Shown here piece after piece: positions 46,826 through 56,665 of a DNA stretch of 64,000 nt. This stretch comes from Psychromonas sp. L1A2 (GTDB lineage: Bacteria > Pseudomonadota > Gammaproteobacteria > Enterobacterales > Psychromonadaceae). Each line of letters opens with the position of its first letter. The stretch's first letter is position 1. The DNA is taken from the NCBI RefSeq assembly GCF_009828855.1, contig NZ_WUAG01000001.1:2418001-2482000 (forward strand), read 5' to 3'. The notes beneath the pieces are model-generated. The model was not told the DNA's origin. It saw only the letters and a program-made list of their open reading frames with translations, and searched no databases. Both the position numbers and the translations under genes were made by a program.

Positions 46826-47051
46826 AGTCATTCCTTAAACCTAAATTGATGAATGAGTTTATCAAAATGATTAGATAATTCATCCTTATTAAAACGAAGT
46901 CTATTAAATATCTGCGCTATCGTTGCTAAACATTGCTTTATTTATGCTTTTCAACGTTAGCTAATATAGATAAGAGTGGGATTTACCCTGTTTTTTGGGT
47001 AGTATTACAAGCTGTAAAAAATCCGCTTAGACTTAAGGAATATCAAATAAA

Positions 47052-49112
47052 ATGGCTAATCAAGATCGTAATATCCTTGTTACCTGCGCCCTTCCCTATG
47101 CAAATGGTCCAATCCATTTAGGGCATATGCTTGAGCATGTACAAGCGGACATCTGGGTTCGTTTCCAACGCTTACGCGGTAATAACATTCACTTTGTATG
47201 TGCCGATGACGCTCATGGCACTGCGATCATGCTTAAAGCGCAAGAAATGGGTATCACACCTGAGCAATTAATTGCACAAGTTCAAGCAGATCACGAAAAA
47301 GATTTTGAGGGTTTTAATATCAGTTTTGATAACTACCACTCAACGCATTCTGAAGAAAACAAAGCATTATCATCACAAGTTTATTTAGCATTACGTGATA
47401 ACGGCTACATCACTAAAAAAGTGGTTTCGCAATTATACGATCCAGAAAAAGAGATGTTTTTACCGGATCGTTTTGTAAAAGGTGGCTGCCCTAAATGTAA
47501 GGCTGAAGACCAATACGGCGATAACTGTGACGTGTGTGGTGCAACTTACAGCCCTGCTGAAATGATTAATCCTAAATCAGTTGTTTCAAATGCAACACCG
47601 GTGATGAAAGACACTGAAAACTTATTCTTCGATGCACCACAGTTCCAAGATATGTTAGTTGAATGGACTAAATCAGGTGCACTTCAAAGTGAAGTTGCTA
47701 ATAAACTCAGTGAATGGTTTGAAAGTGGCTTGAAAGCATGGGATATCACACGTGATGCACCTTACTTTGGTTTTGAGATCCCAGATGCACCGGGTAAATT
47801 CTTTTATGTTTGGCTAGATGCGCCGATTGGTTACATGGGTAGCTTTAAAAATCTATGTGATCGTACTGACGGCCTTAACTTTGATGATTACTGGGCAAAA
47901 GACAGTACTGCAGAGCTTTACCATTTCATTGGTAAAGATATCATCAATTTCCATGGTTTGTTCTGGCCTGCCATGTTAGAAGGTGCGGGTTTCCGTAAGC
48001 CTACTGGCGTTAACGTACATGGTTATGTCAGTGTTAATGGTGAGAAGATGTCTAAATCAAAAGGCACGTTCATCAAAGCGAGTACTTACCTAGAAAACTT
48101 AGATCCTGAATGCTTACGTTATTACTATGCAGCTAAATTAACATCACGTGTTGATGATTTAGATTTTAATCTTGATGATTTCACACAACGTGTAAATTCA
48201 GATGTAGTGAATAAATTAGTTAACTTAGCTTCCCGTACTGCTGGCTTTATTGCTAAAAAATACGATGGTAAATTATCTTCAGAAGTTTCAGAGCCTGAGC
48301 TATACCAACAGTTTGTTGCTGCTGGCGATTCGATTGCAGAACAATTTGAGAAACGTGAATTTTCACGTGCTATTCGTGAAATTATGGCACTAGCTGATAT
48401 TGCTAATAAATACATTGATGATAAAGCGCCGTGGGCATTAGCTAAAGTTGAAGGTAAAGAAGTTGAAGTACAAGATATCTGTTCAATGGGTATTAACTTG
48501 TTCCGTGTACTAATGACTTACTTAAAACCAATCATGCCAAAACTAACTGAACGTAGTGAAGCATTTTTAAATGAAACATTAACCTGGGATAGTATTCAGG
48601 TGCCATTAGCTGGCCACCAAATCAACAAATTCAAAGCGTTATTCCAACGTATTGACCCGAAACATGTTGAAGCGATGGTTGAATCGTCAAAAGCAAGTGC
48701 AGCCGCTGATGCAGCAGCAAAAGAAAAAGTAGCTGAAGCAACACAAACTGAAAGCCAAAGTGAATTAGACAAGGAACCTATTGCACCTGAAATTGATTTT
48801 GATACCTTTGCAAAAACTGATTTGCGCGTTGCGTTGATTGCTAAGGCTGAGCATGTGCCTAAAGCCAATAAGTTATTAAAACTCACTTTAGACATTGGTG
48901 GTGAAACGCGTACTGTCTTTGCTGGTATTAAGTCTGCTTATAATCCTGAAGACTTAGAAGGTAAACTAACAGTGATGGTGGCGAACCTTGCACCTCGTCA
49001 AATGAAGTTTGGTTTGTCTGAAGGCATGGTATTAGCTGCTGGCCCTGGCGGTGAAGATATTCATATCTTAAATCCAGACTCTGGTGCTAAACCTGGTCAG
49101 CGTATTATGTAA
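47052..49112 (+). CDS. metG: methionyl-tRNA synthetase
   Basis: A 686-residue class I synthetase that charges tRNA-Met. It shows the HIGH-type motif ([17 protein letters not shown]), four Cys zinc ligands ([20 protein letters not shown]), the KMSKS loop ([12 protein letters not shown]) and a C-terminal Trbp111-type tRNA-binding domain ([22 protein letters not shown] onward). The linker before that domain is Ala/Lys-rich. AAGGAATATC precedes the ATG. An intrinsic terminator follows. Confidence 0.97.
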   Translation: MANQDRNILVTCALPYANGPIHLGHMLEHVQADIWVRFQRLRGNNIHFVCADDAHGTAIMLKAQEMGITPEQLIAQVQADHEKDFEGFNISFDNYHSTHSEENKALSSQVYLALRDNGYITKKVVSQLYDPEKEMFLPDRFVKGGCPKCKAEDQYGDNCDVCGATYSPAEMINPKSVVSNATPVMKDTENLFFDAPQFQDMLVEWTKSGALQSEVANKLSEWFESGLKAWDITRDAPYFGFEIPDAPGKFFYVWLDAPIGYMGSFKNLCDRTDGLNFDDYWAKDSTAELYHFIGKDIINFHGLFWPAMLEGAGFRKPTGVNVHGYVSVNGEKMSKSKGTFIKASTYLENLDPECLRYYYAAKLTSRVDDLDFNLDDFTQRVNSDVVNKLVNLASRTAGFIAKKYDGKLSSEVSEPELYQQFVAAGDSIAEQFEKREFSRAIREIMALADIANKYIDDKAPWALAKVEGKEVEVQDICSMGINLFRVLMTYLKPIMPKLTERSEAFLNETLTWDSIQVPLAGHQINKFKALFQRIDPKHVEAMVESSKASAAADAAAKEKVAEATQTESQSELDKEPIAPEIDFDTFAKTDLRVALIAKAEHVPKANKLLKLTLDIGGETRTVFAGIKSAYNPEDLEGKLTVMVANLAPRQMKFGLSEGMVLAAGPGGEDIHILNPDSGAKPGQRIM

Positions 49113-49137
49113 TAATTGTTATGATTAATTAAATACT

Positions 49138-49173
49138 AAAAAGCCTTAAGCTTAACCACTTAGGGCTTTTTTT
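49138..49173 (+). terminator. intrinsic terminator after metG
   Basis: AAAAAGCCTTAAG pairs with CTTAGGGCTTTTT (one G-U pair) around CTTAACCA; T7 tract. Confidence 0.88.
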
Positions 49174-49189
49174 GTTGCTAATTACTTTA

Positions 49190-49232
49190 TACCAACTCCG
49201 ATAAATAGATCACATACTTAACGTAATTGGTA
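49190..49232. repeat. very short TACC...GGTA element
   Basis: About 43 bases running TATACCAACTCCGATAAATAG to GTAATTGGTAT, flanked by TA-like steps. The ends match the termini of the larger MITE-like repeats, with almost no interior. Confidence 0.55.
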
Positions 49233-49288
49233 TGAGTCATGATTATTCATCATTATGTTTATCCTAAATAAGAGAAAATAAAATAATA

Positions 49289-49495
49289 ATGAAACAGCAG
49301 ATCATTGGTTATCACCAAGATGACGAACATCATTGGGTTGCTCAATTACATTGTGGGCATTTTCAGCATGTCAGGCATAACCCGCCTTGGAGCATTCGGT
49401 TATGGGTAACGACTGAAACCGGTCGAAAAAAGATGATTGGACATCAATTAAACTGTGTTAAATGTGATACTGGAGAGGCGAAAGATAAACAATAA
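49289..49495 (+). CDS. DUF3565 family protein
   Basis: A 68-residue protein with the conserved core WVAQLHCGHFQHVRHNPPW and a C-terminal NCVKC pair. The His/Cys pattern suggests metal binding. Function unknown. It lies alone between metG and a MITE-like repeat; an AAGAGAAAA stretch upstream is a poor ribosome site. Confidence 0.85.
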   Translation: MKQQIIGYHQDDEHHWVAQLHCGHFQHVRHNPPWSIRLWVTTETGRKKMIGHQLNCVKCDTGEAKDKQ

Positions 49496-49564
49496 CAAAA
49501 CAGTCAGTTAAATGTTCTGAATCCAAGTATCCCTATATACCTCATTTCTTTCTATTAATTACTT

Positions 49565-49724
49565 AGACCAAAAGAATTAATAAGGTGATCATTCTTGCTG
49601 GTTAAAATCACCCCTAAATGCGTTGTGAGTTTTGAAGTGAGAACAACTATCTCCTACAACTCACGCCTTATTAGTGTTAATTTTTCCTGCGCAATCTCTG
49701 ATCACTTATTTAATTCCATTGGTA
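49565..49724. repeat. MITE-like repeat, family B copy 3
   Basis: 160 bases, AGACCAAAAGAATTAATAAG to TTAATTCCATTGGTA; nearly identical to 30045-30204 in the same orientation. The left terminal TACC is mutated (GACC). The stretch 49725-49899 holds a short perfect hairpin (CCAGTCATA / TATGACTGG, 49858-49881) and nothing else recognised. Confidence 0.88.
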
Positions 49725-49899
49725 TTATTTCTTTATGTGTCTTTACTAACGAACAATTAATACAGATATTGAATCTGTACATAGCAGTTAATATCATGAC
49801 TGAAATTGTTTTCATAAACTTAATATGACGAGACAAGCATTAGGATTAGTTGTTAAACCAGTCATACTTAATATGACTGGCTTTGGATGGTTAAACTTA

Positions 49900-50062
49900 T
49901 ACCGATTACATTAAATATGTTATCTAAATTTTGCGCTGAAAAAACAGTTCAATTCAAGGCGTAAATTGACGTAAATGGCTGTTCCCTTTACGAAATTTAC
50001 AACGAGGAAGTGAGCTGTTTTAACAAGTAAAATAGATAAGCTATTTACTGTGATTGGTATTA
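49900..50062. repeat. MITE-like repeat, family A copy 2, at the 3' end of the lyase gene
   Basis: 163 bases from TATACCGATTACATTAAAT to TGTGATTGGTATTA, highly similar to 18621-18784. Its right terminus covers the stop codon of the PL6 lyase gene on the other strand (50060-50062). Confidence 0.88.
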
Positions 50063-51907
50063 AATAGCTGTGATGTCAGCTGTTGGACCAACATCTTCAG
50101 TCGTTAAAGGTGTAGGAGCAGTAATAGTAGGCTCAGATGAAAGTACTTCTAACTCGCCAGCACCTAAAGTACCATCTTCATTATCAGCAGCAGAACCGGT
50201 TGCGTATGATTGGTTACCAGACCAGGTATTAGCATCATCATTAGCATAGTTATTAAATAAACTACCTTTGCTTCCCGTCACTAAGTTATCTGAAATAGTA
50301 ATATCCTTAGGCACGATAGTATAGTTATCTCGACCAATGAAAATACCTCCGCCTAAATTGTTTACTAACGTATTGTCCGTCACAGTCACATTGGTTGGTG
50401 CTTCATGACTATTGCCATTAGAACTATCAGAGACATCACCTGAATCAATTAATATAGGACTTCTCCAACTCGTACCCGATAAGTTTTCCATATAATTATT
50501 ACTCACAGTATGATTTGCGCCGTAAACTCGAATACCGCCTGTTTCGTAATTAGCATCCGTCACTAAGGTACTATCGCCAGTACCATAAAAATAATTATTT
50601 TCTGCTTTATTATCATGCCCTAAACGGAACGATAGTGAGCCCATAGAGTTTAAAAAAGTATTGTTTGAGAATGTATTATTTGACGTTTTAACAGTCATAA
50701 TTTCATTTTCACCATCGGTATCTTCAAACAAGTTATATTCAATTAAATGGTTTGTTTCTACATCTTGAGAACCCGAATCCCCAAAGACGATTGCTTCACG
50801 GTCTGAGTCACCTTCAGGGGTCGTATTGCCCTCTTTTACGTAAGGGACAATATTTTTAAAGTAGTTATGATGAATGTGTGCGTTGGTTGTCATCGTTTCA
50901 GTATCGTCATCATATTGAAATTTGATGTAACTACCTGAATTGATTTGACCATCGTCGTCTTCAACAACAATATTCTTATCCAGAAACTCATTATATGCAA
51001 TTGAGATTTTTTCACTTGATTCAGTTAATACCACTGAAGTTTGTCCATCAGTAATATCTTTATGATCAAATGTATTACGTAACACTTTAATATTTTTTGA
51101 GTTTACAATTTTGAGTAATGTACTGGCATCATTTGGACCCAATACAAACCCCTGTAAAGTAATGTTTTGAGAGTTAGAAATAGCAGCCGTTTCTAAAATG
51201 ATACTTCCAACACTTTCAGCACGGATTAAAACTTGAGTATCGAAACAAGTATCTTTAATTGAGATTTCACCATCACCAGAAACAATAATTTCATCTCCAC
51301 CTTGCACATCTCCACTGTTTAATAACTCGTTTAAATCATCGATGGTTGAATTATGCGTTGCTCCAGTCACAACAGGATTTGCATCATCAGATCCGTCATC
51401 GTCGAAAGCATCTGAGCATGCATAAGTGTCAACATCGTCATCGTCACTATCGTCTTCATCATCACTGTCGTTATCGTCATCATCAGAAAGTGCATCAGCG
51501 GAAAGGATAGTGAAACGTATCGTTGCTTCAGTACCATCAATAGAGGTGACGGTTACACTCTCTGATACGCTTTCATCTTCATTTAAGTCACCCAGTGTTT
51601 CATTTTCTGGTACTTCATAGGTCCATTCGCCATCTGAATTAAGTGAGAATATGCCGTAAGTAGTCGCTATATCCGTTTGCACAATGAAAGCTTCTTCACC
51701 ATCATCAGGATCTACAATGCTAAGGGATTCATTAACATCGCCATTTTTATAATACAATTCGACTGAAGTTTTTCCGCTTATTACAGCTGCAGTAGATTCA
51801 GTAGTGCCATCATCAATTGCGTCACTAGTATCATTTGAACTGCTACCTGAGCCACCACATGCATTTAATCCAGCCATTGCTGAAAGTAATAATAATTTTT
51901 TATACAC
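50060..51907 (-). CDS. secreted polysaccharide lyase family 6 (alginate lyase-like) lipoprotein
   Basis: A 615-residue predicted lipoprotein: lipobox LNAC (Cys 17), a VCBS-like domain (about 45-135), a very acidic linker (142-160, mostly Asp), and a right-handed beta-helix of the PL6/chondroitinase B type (about 180-600). The catalytic base and acid expected in PL6 are visible as Lys 407 (TVKTSNN) and Arg 428 (SFRLGHDN), and the following TGGIRVYGANHTVSNNY strand is typical. It should cleave alginate, or perhaps another uronate polymer, at the cell surface. No transporter or KDG-pathway genes sit nearby. The C-terminus may be cut by the adjacent MITE-like repeat, which supplies the stop codon. 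Confidence 0.85.
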   Translation of the reverse strand: MYKKLLLLSAMAGLNACGGSGSSSNDTSDAIDDGTTESTAAVISGKTSVELYYKNGDVNESLSIVDPDDGEEAFIVQTDIATTYGIFSLNSDGEWTYEVPENETLGDLNEDESVSESVTVTSIDGTEATIRFTILSADALSDDDDNDSDDEDDSDDDDVDTYACSDAFDDDGSDDANPVVTGATHNSTIDDLNELLNSGDVQGGDEIIVSGDGEISIKDTCFDTQVLIRAESVGSIILETAAISNSQNITLQGFVLGPNDASTLLKIVNSKNIKVLRNTFDHKDITDGQTSVVLTESSEKISIAYNEFLDKNIVVEDDDGQINSGSYIKFQYDDDTETMTTNAHIHHNYFKNIVPYVKEGNTTPEGDSDREAIVFGDSGSQDVETNHLIEYNLFEDTDGENEIMTVKTSNNTFSNNTFLNSMGSLSFRLGHDNKAENNYFYGTGDSTLVTDANYETGGIRVYGANHTVSNNYMENLSGTSWRSPILIDSGDVSDSSNGNSHEAPTNVTVTDNTLVNNLGGGIFIGRDNYTIVPKDITISDNLVTGSKGSLFNNYANDDANTWSGNQSYATGSAADNEDGTLGAGELEVLSSEPTITAPTPLTTEDVGPTADITAI

Positions 51908-52190
51908 GGTCCATTCCTTGGTCTAATTATAGGTATTTGACAATGTAGTGATATAATATATTAATACAATTCACGAGATCACATTTCCTTATTCAAGCTA
52001 TGGATAACTATTGATGTTGTGATCAATGTCTTTGGTAATGATAAAATCAAAGGGGTTATAATATATTGAGCTGATAAATAATTGAGCTGAAGTGTCATGT
52101 TTAAATTAATGATAAAAACCTACCATAAGTAAAGAATACACACACAGGGAAGGTTAAATAAGATGAAGTTTAATCATATAGGGTCTTATA

Positions 52191-53296
52191 CCATTCCGCC
52201 TAATTAGTTGATCAGATTCATCCAATCCCTAGTGCACATTTTTATTACTCTTTGACTATCACTTACAAAGTCATTCCATGCATAACAAACCGCATCCACA
52301 ATTGACTCATAACCATTAAAACAACGATTAGCTAAATGATGTTGACGCAACCAGCTCCACACTTGTTCTATCGGATTTAGTTCTGGAGAGTACGGAGGAA
52401 GCTTAATTACGCTAACATTATTAAAGTCTGTCGCAAGATCTTCTGTATGCCAACCAGCCCCATCCATAATAATGACTGCATGCCGATCTTCGGCGGTACT
52501 CATGGATATTTGTTTCAGGTGAGCATACATAATGTCTTTATTGACATAAGGCATTACCATCGCTTGTGATTGCCCATTAGTGACACAAACGGAGCCAAAT
52601 AAATATGCATATTCAAACTGTTGCTGTTTCACAGCTAATGGTCTGCTACCTGTTTTAGCCCATAGCTTTGTTGTTGTATTTTGTTGTCCAAAACGTGCTT
52701 CATCTTGTAACCAGATATCGACTCTATCTAATGAGATATGGCCAGGGATCTTAAGGATCATTTTTATTTGGAATTTTTTTAAAATCTTCTTGAACTTCAA
52801 GGGACTGTTTTGGGTGCTTAGAGCGAGAGGTTATCCATGAAAAACCTAAACGGTGAAGTAATTTGTAGACACTTGAAAGGTGGTATTGATGGCCAAAATT
52901 ATCAGCAATAAACAACTGGATATCAGTGCCTACTAATCGGCCACCCTTATCATTTTTTGTATATTCATTAATATATTGAATTAGTTGAAGTGATTGGATT
53001 TCAGATAATCGTAAGGGACGTCCAGTTATCTTTTTATCAATTAATCCATCCAATCCATTTTGATGATATTGAGATATCCATTTATTAACACTAGTACGGC
53101 TCACTTTAAGAAATTTAGCGATATCGGTACGAGAGTTGCCTTCTTGAAAGTGCGCTAGAGCAGAATAACGCAGTCTCATACGAACACTTTTATGTGTTTT
53201 GGCCAATTCAGAAAAATCATGTTTTTTCATACGTCACCAAGAGAATATAATCAGTTAATAATTAAATACATTAGATCACATAATTAGGCGGAATGG
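52191..53296. mobile_element. IS630-family insertion sequence, complete with TA target duplication
   Basis: A 1106-base element. The left end CCATTCCGCCTAATTA and the complement of the right end match over 16 bases and then partly (TGATC). Both ends are flanked by TA (52189-52190 and 53297-53298), the IS630/Tc1 target duplication. It encodes one transposase split by a frameshift. The upstream side is the promoter region of the lyase gene (lyase start at 51907, 284 bases away). Confidence 0.92.
52204..53230 (-). CDS. IS630 transposase, two overlapping frames
   Basis: Frame 1 (53230-52751, 159 aa) holds helix-turn-helix regions (RTDIAKFLKVSRTSVNKWIS) and the linker. Frame 2 (52800-52204) holds the DDE domain: LQDEARFGQQ (first Asp), VIIMDGAGWH (second Asp) and PYSPELNPIEQVW (Glu). 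Joining needs a +1 shift, located at a run of seven A (TTTTAAAAAAATTCC, around 52785); one A fewer gives a continuous 341-residue transposase of normal length. So the element may use slippage to make full-length protein, or it is a mutant copy. The catalytic residues are intact. Confidence 0.88.
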
Positions 53297-53399
53297 TATT
53301 AAAACTTTTTAGACTAATTTTTGAAATAGCCAAAGTTTACCAAACAAGATTAAACATAATTATTTTATACATTGTGACAAAGCAAATTAAAGCGTTAAG

Positions 53400-53625
53400 T
53401 AATACTGATTACATGAAATAAAGGATCTAAATTTTGCGTAGAGTAAATGATTTAGTTTAAGGCCTAAATTGAGGCCTTTCGAAGATTAACTTCGTTAATA
53501 GTCTGTCAGAGAATTAACCAAAAAATGTTAATTCTTTAAGGTTTGTACCCTTTACTAAATTTACAACAAAGAAATAAGTTATTTTAACCAATAAAATAGA
53601 TCAGTTAATTAGTGTGATTGATTTA
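53400..53625. repeat. degenerate MITE-like repeat, family A copy 3, with a ~70-base insertion
   Basis: Ends TAATACTGATTACAT and GTGTGATTGATTT are decayed. The interior matches 18621-18784, except that about 70 extra bases (CTTTCGAAGATTAACTTCG ... TTAATTCTTTAAGG, about 53477-53545) separate the two halves. The surroundings to 53825 hold no gene; a hairpin GTATTCAAC / GTTGAATAC (53783-53818) can end the EamA gene. Confidence 0.75.
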
Positions 53626-53825
53626 AGAGTAAAGATAGATTAGCAGCCAAGTTAATTAAGCTTATGAAGTTAACCAGAATAATTGAGCAAGAGTCTGTAA
53701 ATCAACGTACAGGCATCAAAATGGATAACCAATATAATACTGTTGATATTTATAAGTAATTATATGAAAGCTTCGCTATAAAGTATTCAACAGCTTATTA
53801 ATGTAAACCGTTGAATACAGCGTTT

Positions 53826-54788
53826 TTACTGAGAACCACTAAAGCTAAGCGTTGGGTTTTTAATGACGAGTAAAATACCACTTAATATAATCAAACTTGA
53901 AATAACAAACACCGTTGACACACTTTCCCCTAAGAATATAAAGCCAGCAATAGCGGCTAATACTGGTACTAATAACTGTACAACTGCAGCAACGTTATGA
54001 CGTAAGTCTTTTAGTGCTTTATACCAAAGTAAATAACCGACTGCTGATGCCATCACGCCAGATAAAATAGCATATATAATACCTTCTAACGTTAAGAATG
54101 TTTTATCCATATTGATTAATACAAAAAGAAAAACAAAGGGTAAAGTACGAAAGAAATTAAAAATAGTATCAGATGTTGGATCGACACTTTTTTTACCGGC
54201 TAATGTGTAAAATGCCCAGCTGATACCTGAAACACACATTAAAGCAAAAGCAACAATCGATGGACTAGAGACTTGTGGGGCGAGTAGATAAACAAATCCA
54301 GCGATAGCTAATATTAAACCCAATAATTCAGCACGGCTTAATAAATGCCCTTTAAGGACTCGTGTTAGCAGCATGGTAACCTGTACTGTCGCAAATAGAA
54401 CTAATGCACCCGTTGCGGTATCGAGTTGAATGTAAGCATAAGAAAAGGTCATTGCATAAACAAACAACCAAATTGCGTTAAGCCAACTGCCTTTACTCTG
54501 GATATTTTTACTACTAACATTCTTACCACTAACATTGTTATTATCATTTAGCTGACTCGATAAATCTTTTTTATCCAAAGAGTTTGCATTAAAGTAAAAA
54601 TGTTTAAAAGACAAAAAAATAGCTAAAAAAATACTACCTGAAAGCAACCTGATCACAGTAAAGCTACCTGCATCAACTTGTTGTTCTCCCAATGCTAAAC
54701 GACAAAAGACAGAATTTGCTGCAAAAGCGATTAATGCAAAACTCGTTAATAAAAAAGTTTTATAAGGGCTATTGGTATAATGTTGCAT
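53826..54788 (-). CDS. EamA/DMT family transporter
   Basis: A 320-residue inner-membrane permease with about ten hydrophobic segments in two EamA halves. Visible: FALIAFAANSVFCRLAL at the N-terminus, RLLSGSIFLAIFL, the second-half segment SGISWAFYTLAGKKSVD, and GVMASAVGYLLWYKALKDLRHNVAAVVQLLVPVLAAIAGFIFLGE, a clear EamA pattern. An Asn/Ser-rich loop (residues 70-95) is inserted between helices. Substrate unknown; many relatives export metabolites. Confidence 0.88.
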   Translation of the reverse strand: MQHYTNSPYKTFLLTSFALIAFAANSVFCRLALGEQQVDAGSFTVIRLLSGSIFLAIFLSFKHFYFNANSLDKKDLSSQLNDNNNVSGKNVSSKNIQSKGSWLNAIWLFVYAMTFSYAYIQLDTATGALVLFATVQVTMLLTRVLKGHLLSRAELLGLILAIAGFVYLLAPQVSSPSIVAFALMCVSGISWAFYTLAGKKSVDPTSDTIFNFFRTLPFVFLFVLINMDKTFLTLEGIIYAILSGVMASAVGYLLWYKALKDLRHNVAAVVQLLVPVLAAIAGFIFLGESVSTVFVISSLIILSGILLVIKNPTLSFSGSQ

Positions 54789-55380
54789 ATTGGGCTCATT
54801 GGAGTAAAAGATGAATCTTCTATAAAAACAGTTTTTTACAACATAGTCTAATCAAATTACTTTGTTATCTACAAAATAAATAGCAGCAATTAGTCAAATG
54901 AACAAAACCAGAAATAAAGAAGTGGACTATTTTTAAAGGGCTTTCAGGTTTTAAAGGGCTTTCAGGCTACTTGTTTAGGATCATTATTTAAAAGGATAGA
55001 GACGTAGCTAATATCTATATAAAAATATCTTAGCATACTGTTTAAAATTAAAGTTAGGGTGCTCTATCAACAATGTTCTCACTCAGTTTACTTTAATGAA
55101 GTAACAGTAAAAAGATAATAGTTACGTTTATAGTTGTACTTCTGCATTGTTAATAGCCTAAGTTTATTAAATATGATGCAAACAATAAACTATTATTGTT
55201 TCCATCATTGAGCACATAAATCCTTAACGTTAGCCGTATATCACGATGTAAATCTACTTTGGCTATACAACAATAAGTTGATTTTTAAGACTCTGTAAAT
55301 AACTCTATAGTCACAGTCAGTAGCTTATATAACAGCTTACCCTGATTAGAGCGGGTAAACATCAATTGATTAGTACCTAG
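54789..55380. other. long intergenic region
   Basis: About 590 AT-rich bases. The only structure seen is a perfect 18-base tandem duplication, TTTTAAAGGGCTTTCAGG twice at 54931-54966. No RNA gene or ORF is recognised. Confidence 0.5.
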
Positions 55381-56100
55381 TTATGAGACTACAAGTGCAC
55401 TGATCAAACCGATTAAACCACCGAATACTCCACCCCAAACCACTAACCAGCCAAGGTGTTTTTTGATCATAGCTTGAATGATCTCTTTCACTAATTGGGG
55501 CGTTAGTTCATTTAAACGTTGCTCAATAATTCTTTCTATTTTTGCCAAAATATCTTGCATCATGGCAGGGTGTTCAATTTCATTTTTTAGCAATTCAATA
55601 AATTTATCATCATTCGTTAAATCGATAATAGAGGTTTTCATGTGCTTTATAAAAGGTTCTCTTAATGGCTTTAATGATTCTTCGCCACCAAACATTTCTA
55701 ACATTCCACCAAATGATGACTTCATAATCACTTTAATCAAACCATCATAAGTTGGGTTTAAATCTACCTTTTCAATCACAGGTTGTAAGTTTAATTGAGC
55801 TGGGGAGAAGCTACCTGCTGATAAAAATCGTTCTACATTTTGTGCTGTAAAAAACTGATTCATCATTAAATTTCTGATACCTGATTTAAACTCTTCAAAA
55901 TGAGCAGGTACAACACCAGAGCCATATAAGAACGGTATTTTTTCAAATAGCATGAAGATAGCAAGCCAATTCGTTAAAGCACCTGATAACGCAAATAATC
56001 CTACCATGGTTAATATTGCGGCAAGTTCAGTTTCTCCCAAAAAAAGCCCAGCCCCTAATATTAATGTAGCAATTAGGTTGGTAACTAAACTCTTATTCAT
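55381..56100 (-). CDS. DUF445 family membrane protein
   Basis: A 239-residue protein with hydrophobic segments at both ends (residues about 7-50 and 215-239) and a helical middle. The motif GALTNWLAIFMLFEKIPFLYGSGVVP near residue 40 is typical of DUF445. Function unknown; relatives are membrane proteins. It follows the rib cluster after the nusB terminator, on the same strand. Confidence 0.82.
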   Translation of the reverse strand: MNKSLVTNLIATLILGAGLFLGETELAAILTMVGLFALSGALTNWLAIFMLFEKIPFLYGSGVVPAHFEEFKSGIRNLMMNQFFTAQNVERFLSAGSFSPAQLNLQPVIEKVDLNPTYDGLIKVIMKSSFGGMLEMFGGEESLKPLREPFIKHMKTSIIDLTNDDKFIELLKNEIEHPAMMQDILAKIERIIEQRLNELTPQLVKEIIQAMIKKHLGWLVVWGGVFGGLIGLISALVVS

Positions 56101-56162
56101 ATTTATTCCCTTTTTTATGGTCTTTTATTAAACATTAATAATGCATTTTCTATTTTTTATCG

Positions 56163-56193
56163 AAAAAAAATCCAGTTATAAAATAACTGGATT
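56163..56193 (-). terminator. intrinsic terminator of the nrdR-rib-nusB cluster
   Basis: Reading the minus strand: AATCCAGTTAT, 3-base loop, ATAACTGGATT, then T8. It lies 38 bases after the nusB stop. Confidence 0.92.
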
Positions 56194-56230
56194 CTGATGA
56201 GTCACAAATTATTACAGATAAAAGCCGTAA

Positions 56231-56665
56231 TTATTTTGAAACGTCTTCACGTAACTTTAAGCTACGTAATGCTTTATCTAATACGCCATTAACAAATTTG
56301 TAAGACTCATCTGTTGCAAAGTCTTTTGCTAATTCAATTGCTTCGTTTAATACTACTTTATGTGGTACATCAGTACGGTATGTTAATTCAAACATAGCTA
56401 AACGCAGCACTGCGATATCAACCATATCAACATCTTCAATTTTACGAGAAAGATAAGGTGATAATTTTGTGTCTAATGACTCAACGTTTTGTACTACACC
56501 AATCAACAACTCTTTAAAGTAAGGTACATCAGTTTTAGACATATCTTGATCAACAGAGAACTGTTCAATAATTTGCGTTACACCCGTTTGAGTAATTTGC
56601 CATTGGTAAACAGCTTGTACAGCAAATTGACGAGCACGACGACGTTCAGCAGGTTTCATAGCCAT
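56231..56665 (-). CDS. nusB: transcription antitermination factor NusB
   Basis: A 144-residue NusB, part of the rRNA antitermination complex with NusE (S10). The start MKPAERRRARQFAVQAVYQWQ, DVPYFKELLIGVV and the C-terminal LDKALRSLKLRED are typical. Its ATG follows directly on the ribH stop (56665), as commonly found in the rib-nusB order. Confidence 0.95.
   Translation of the reverse strand: MAMKPAERRRARQFAVQAVYQWQITQTGVTQIIEQFSVDQDMSKTDVPYFKELLIGVVQNVESLDTKLSPYLSRKIEDVDMVDIAVLRLAMFELTYRTDVPHKVVLNEAIELAKDFATDESYKFVNGVLDKALRSLKLREDVSK

Noticed and set aside
49595-49828. 77-codon plus-strand frame near 49.6 kb
   Set aside because: Lies mostly inside a MITE-like repeat, is not kept open in the other copies, and has no start signal.
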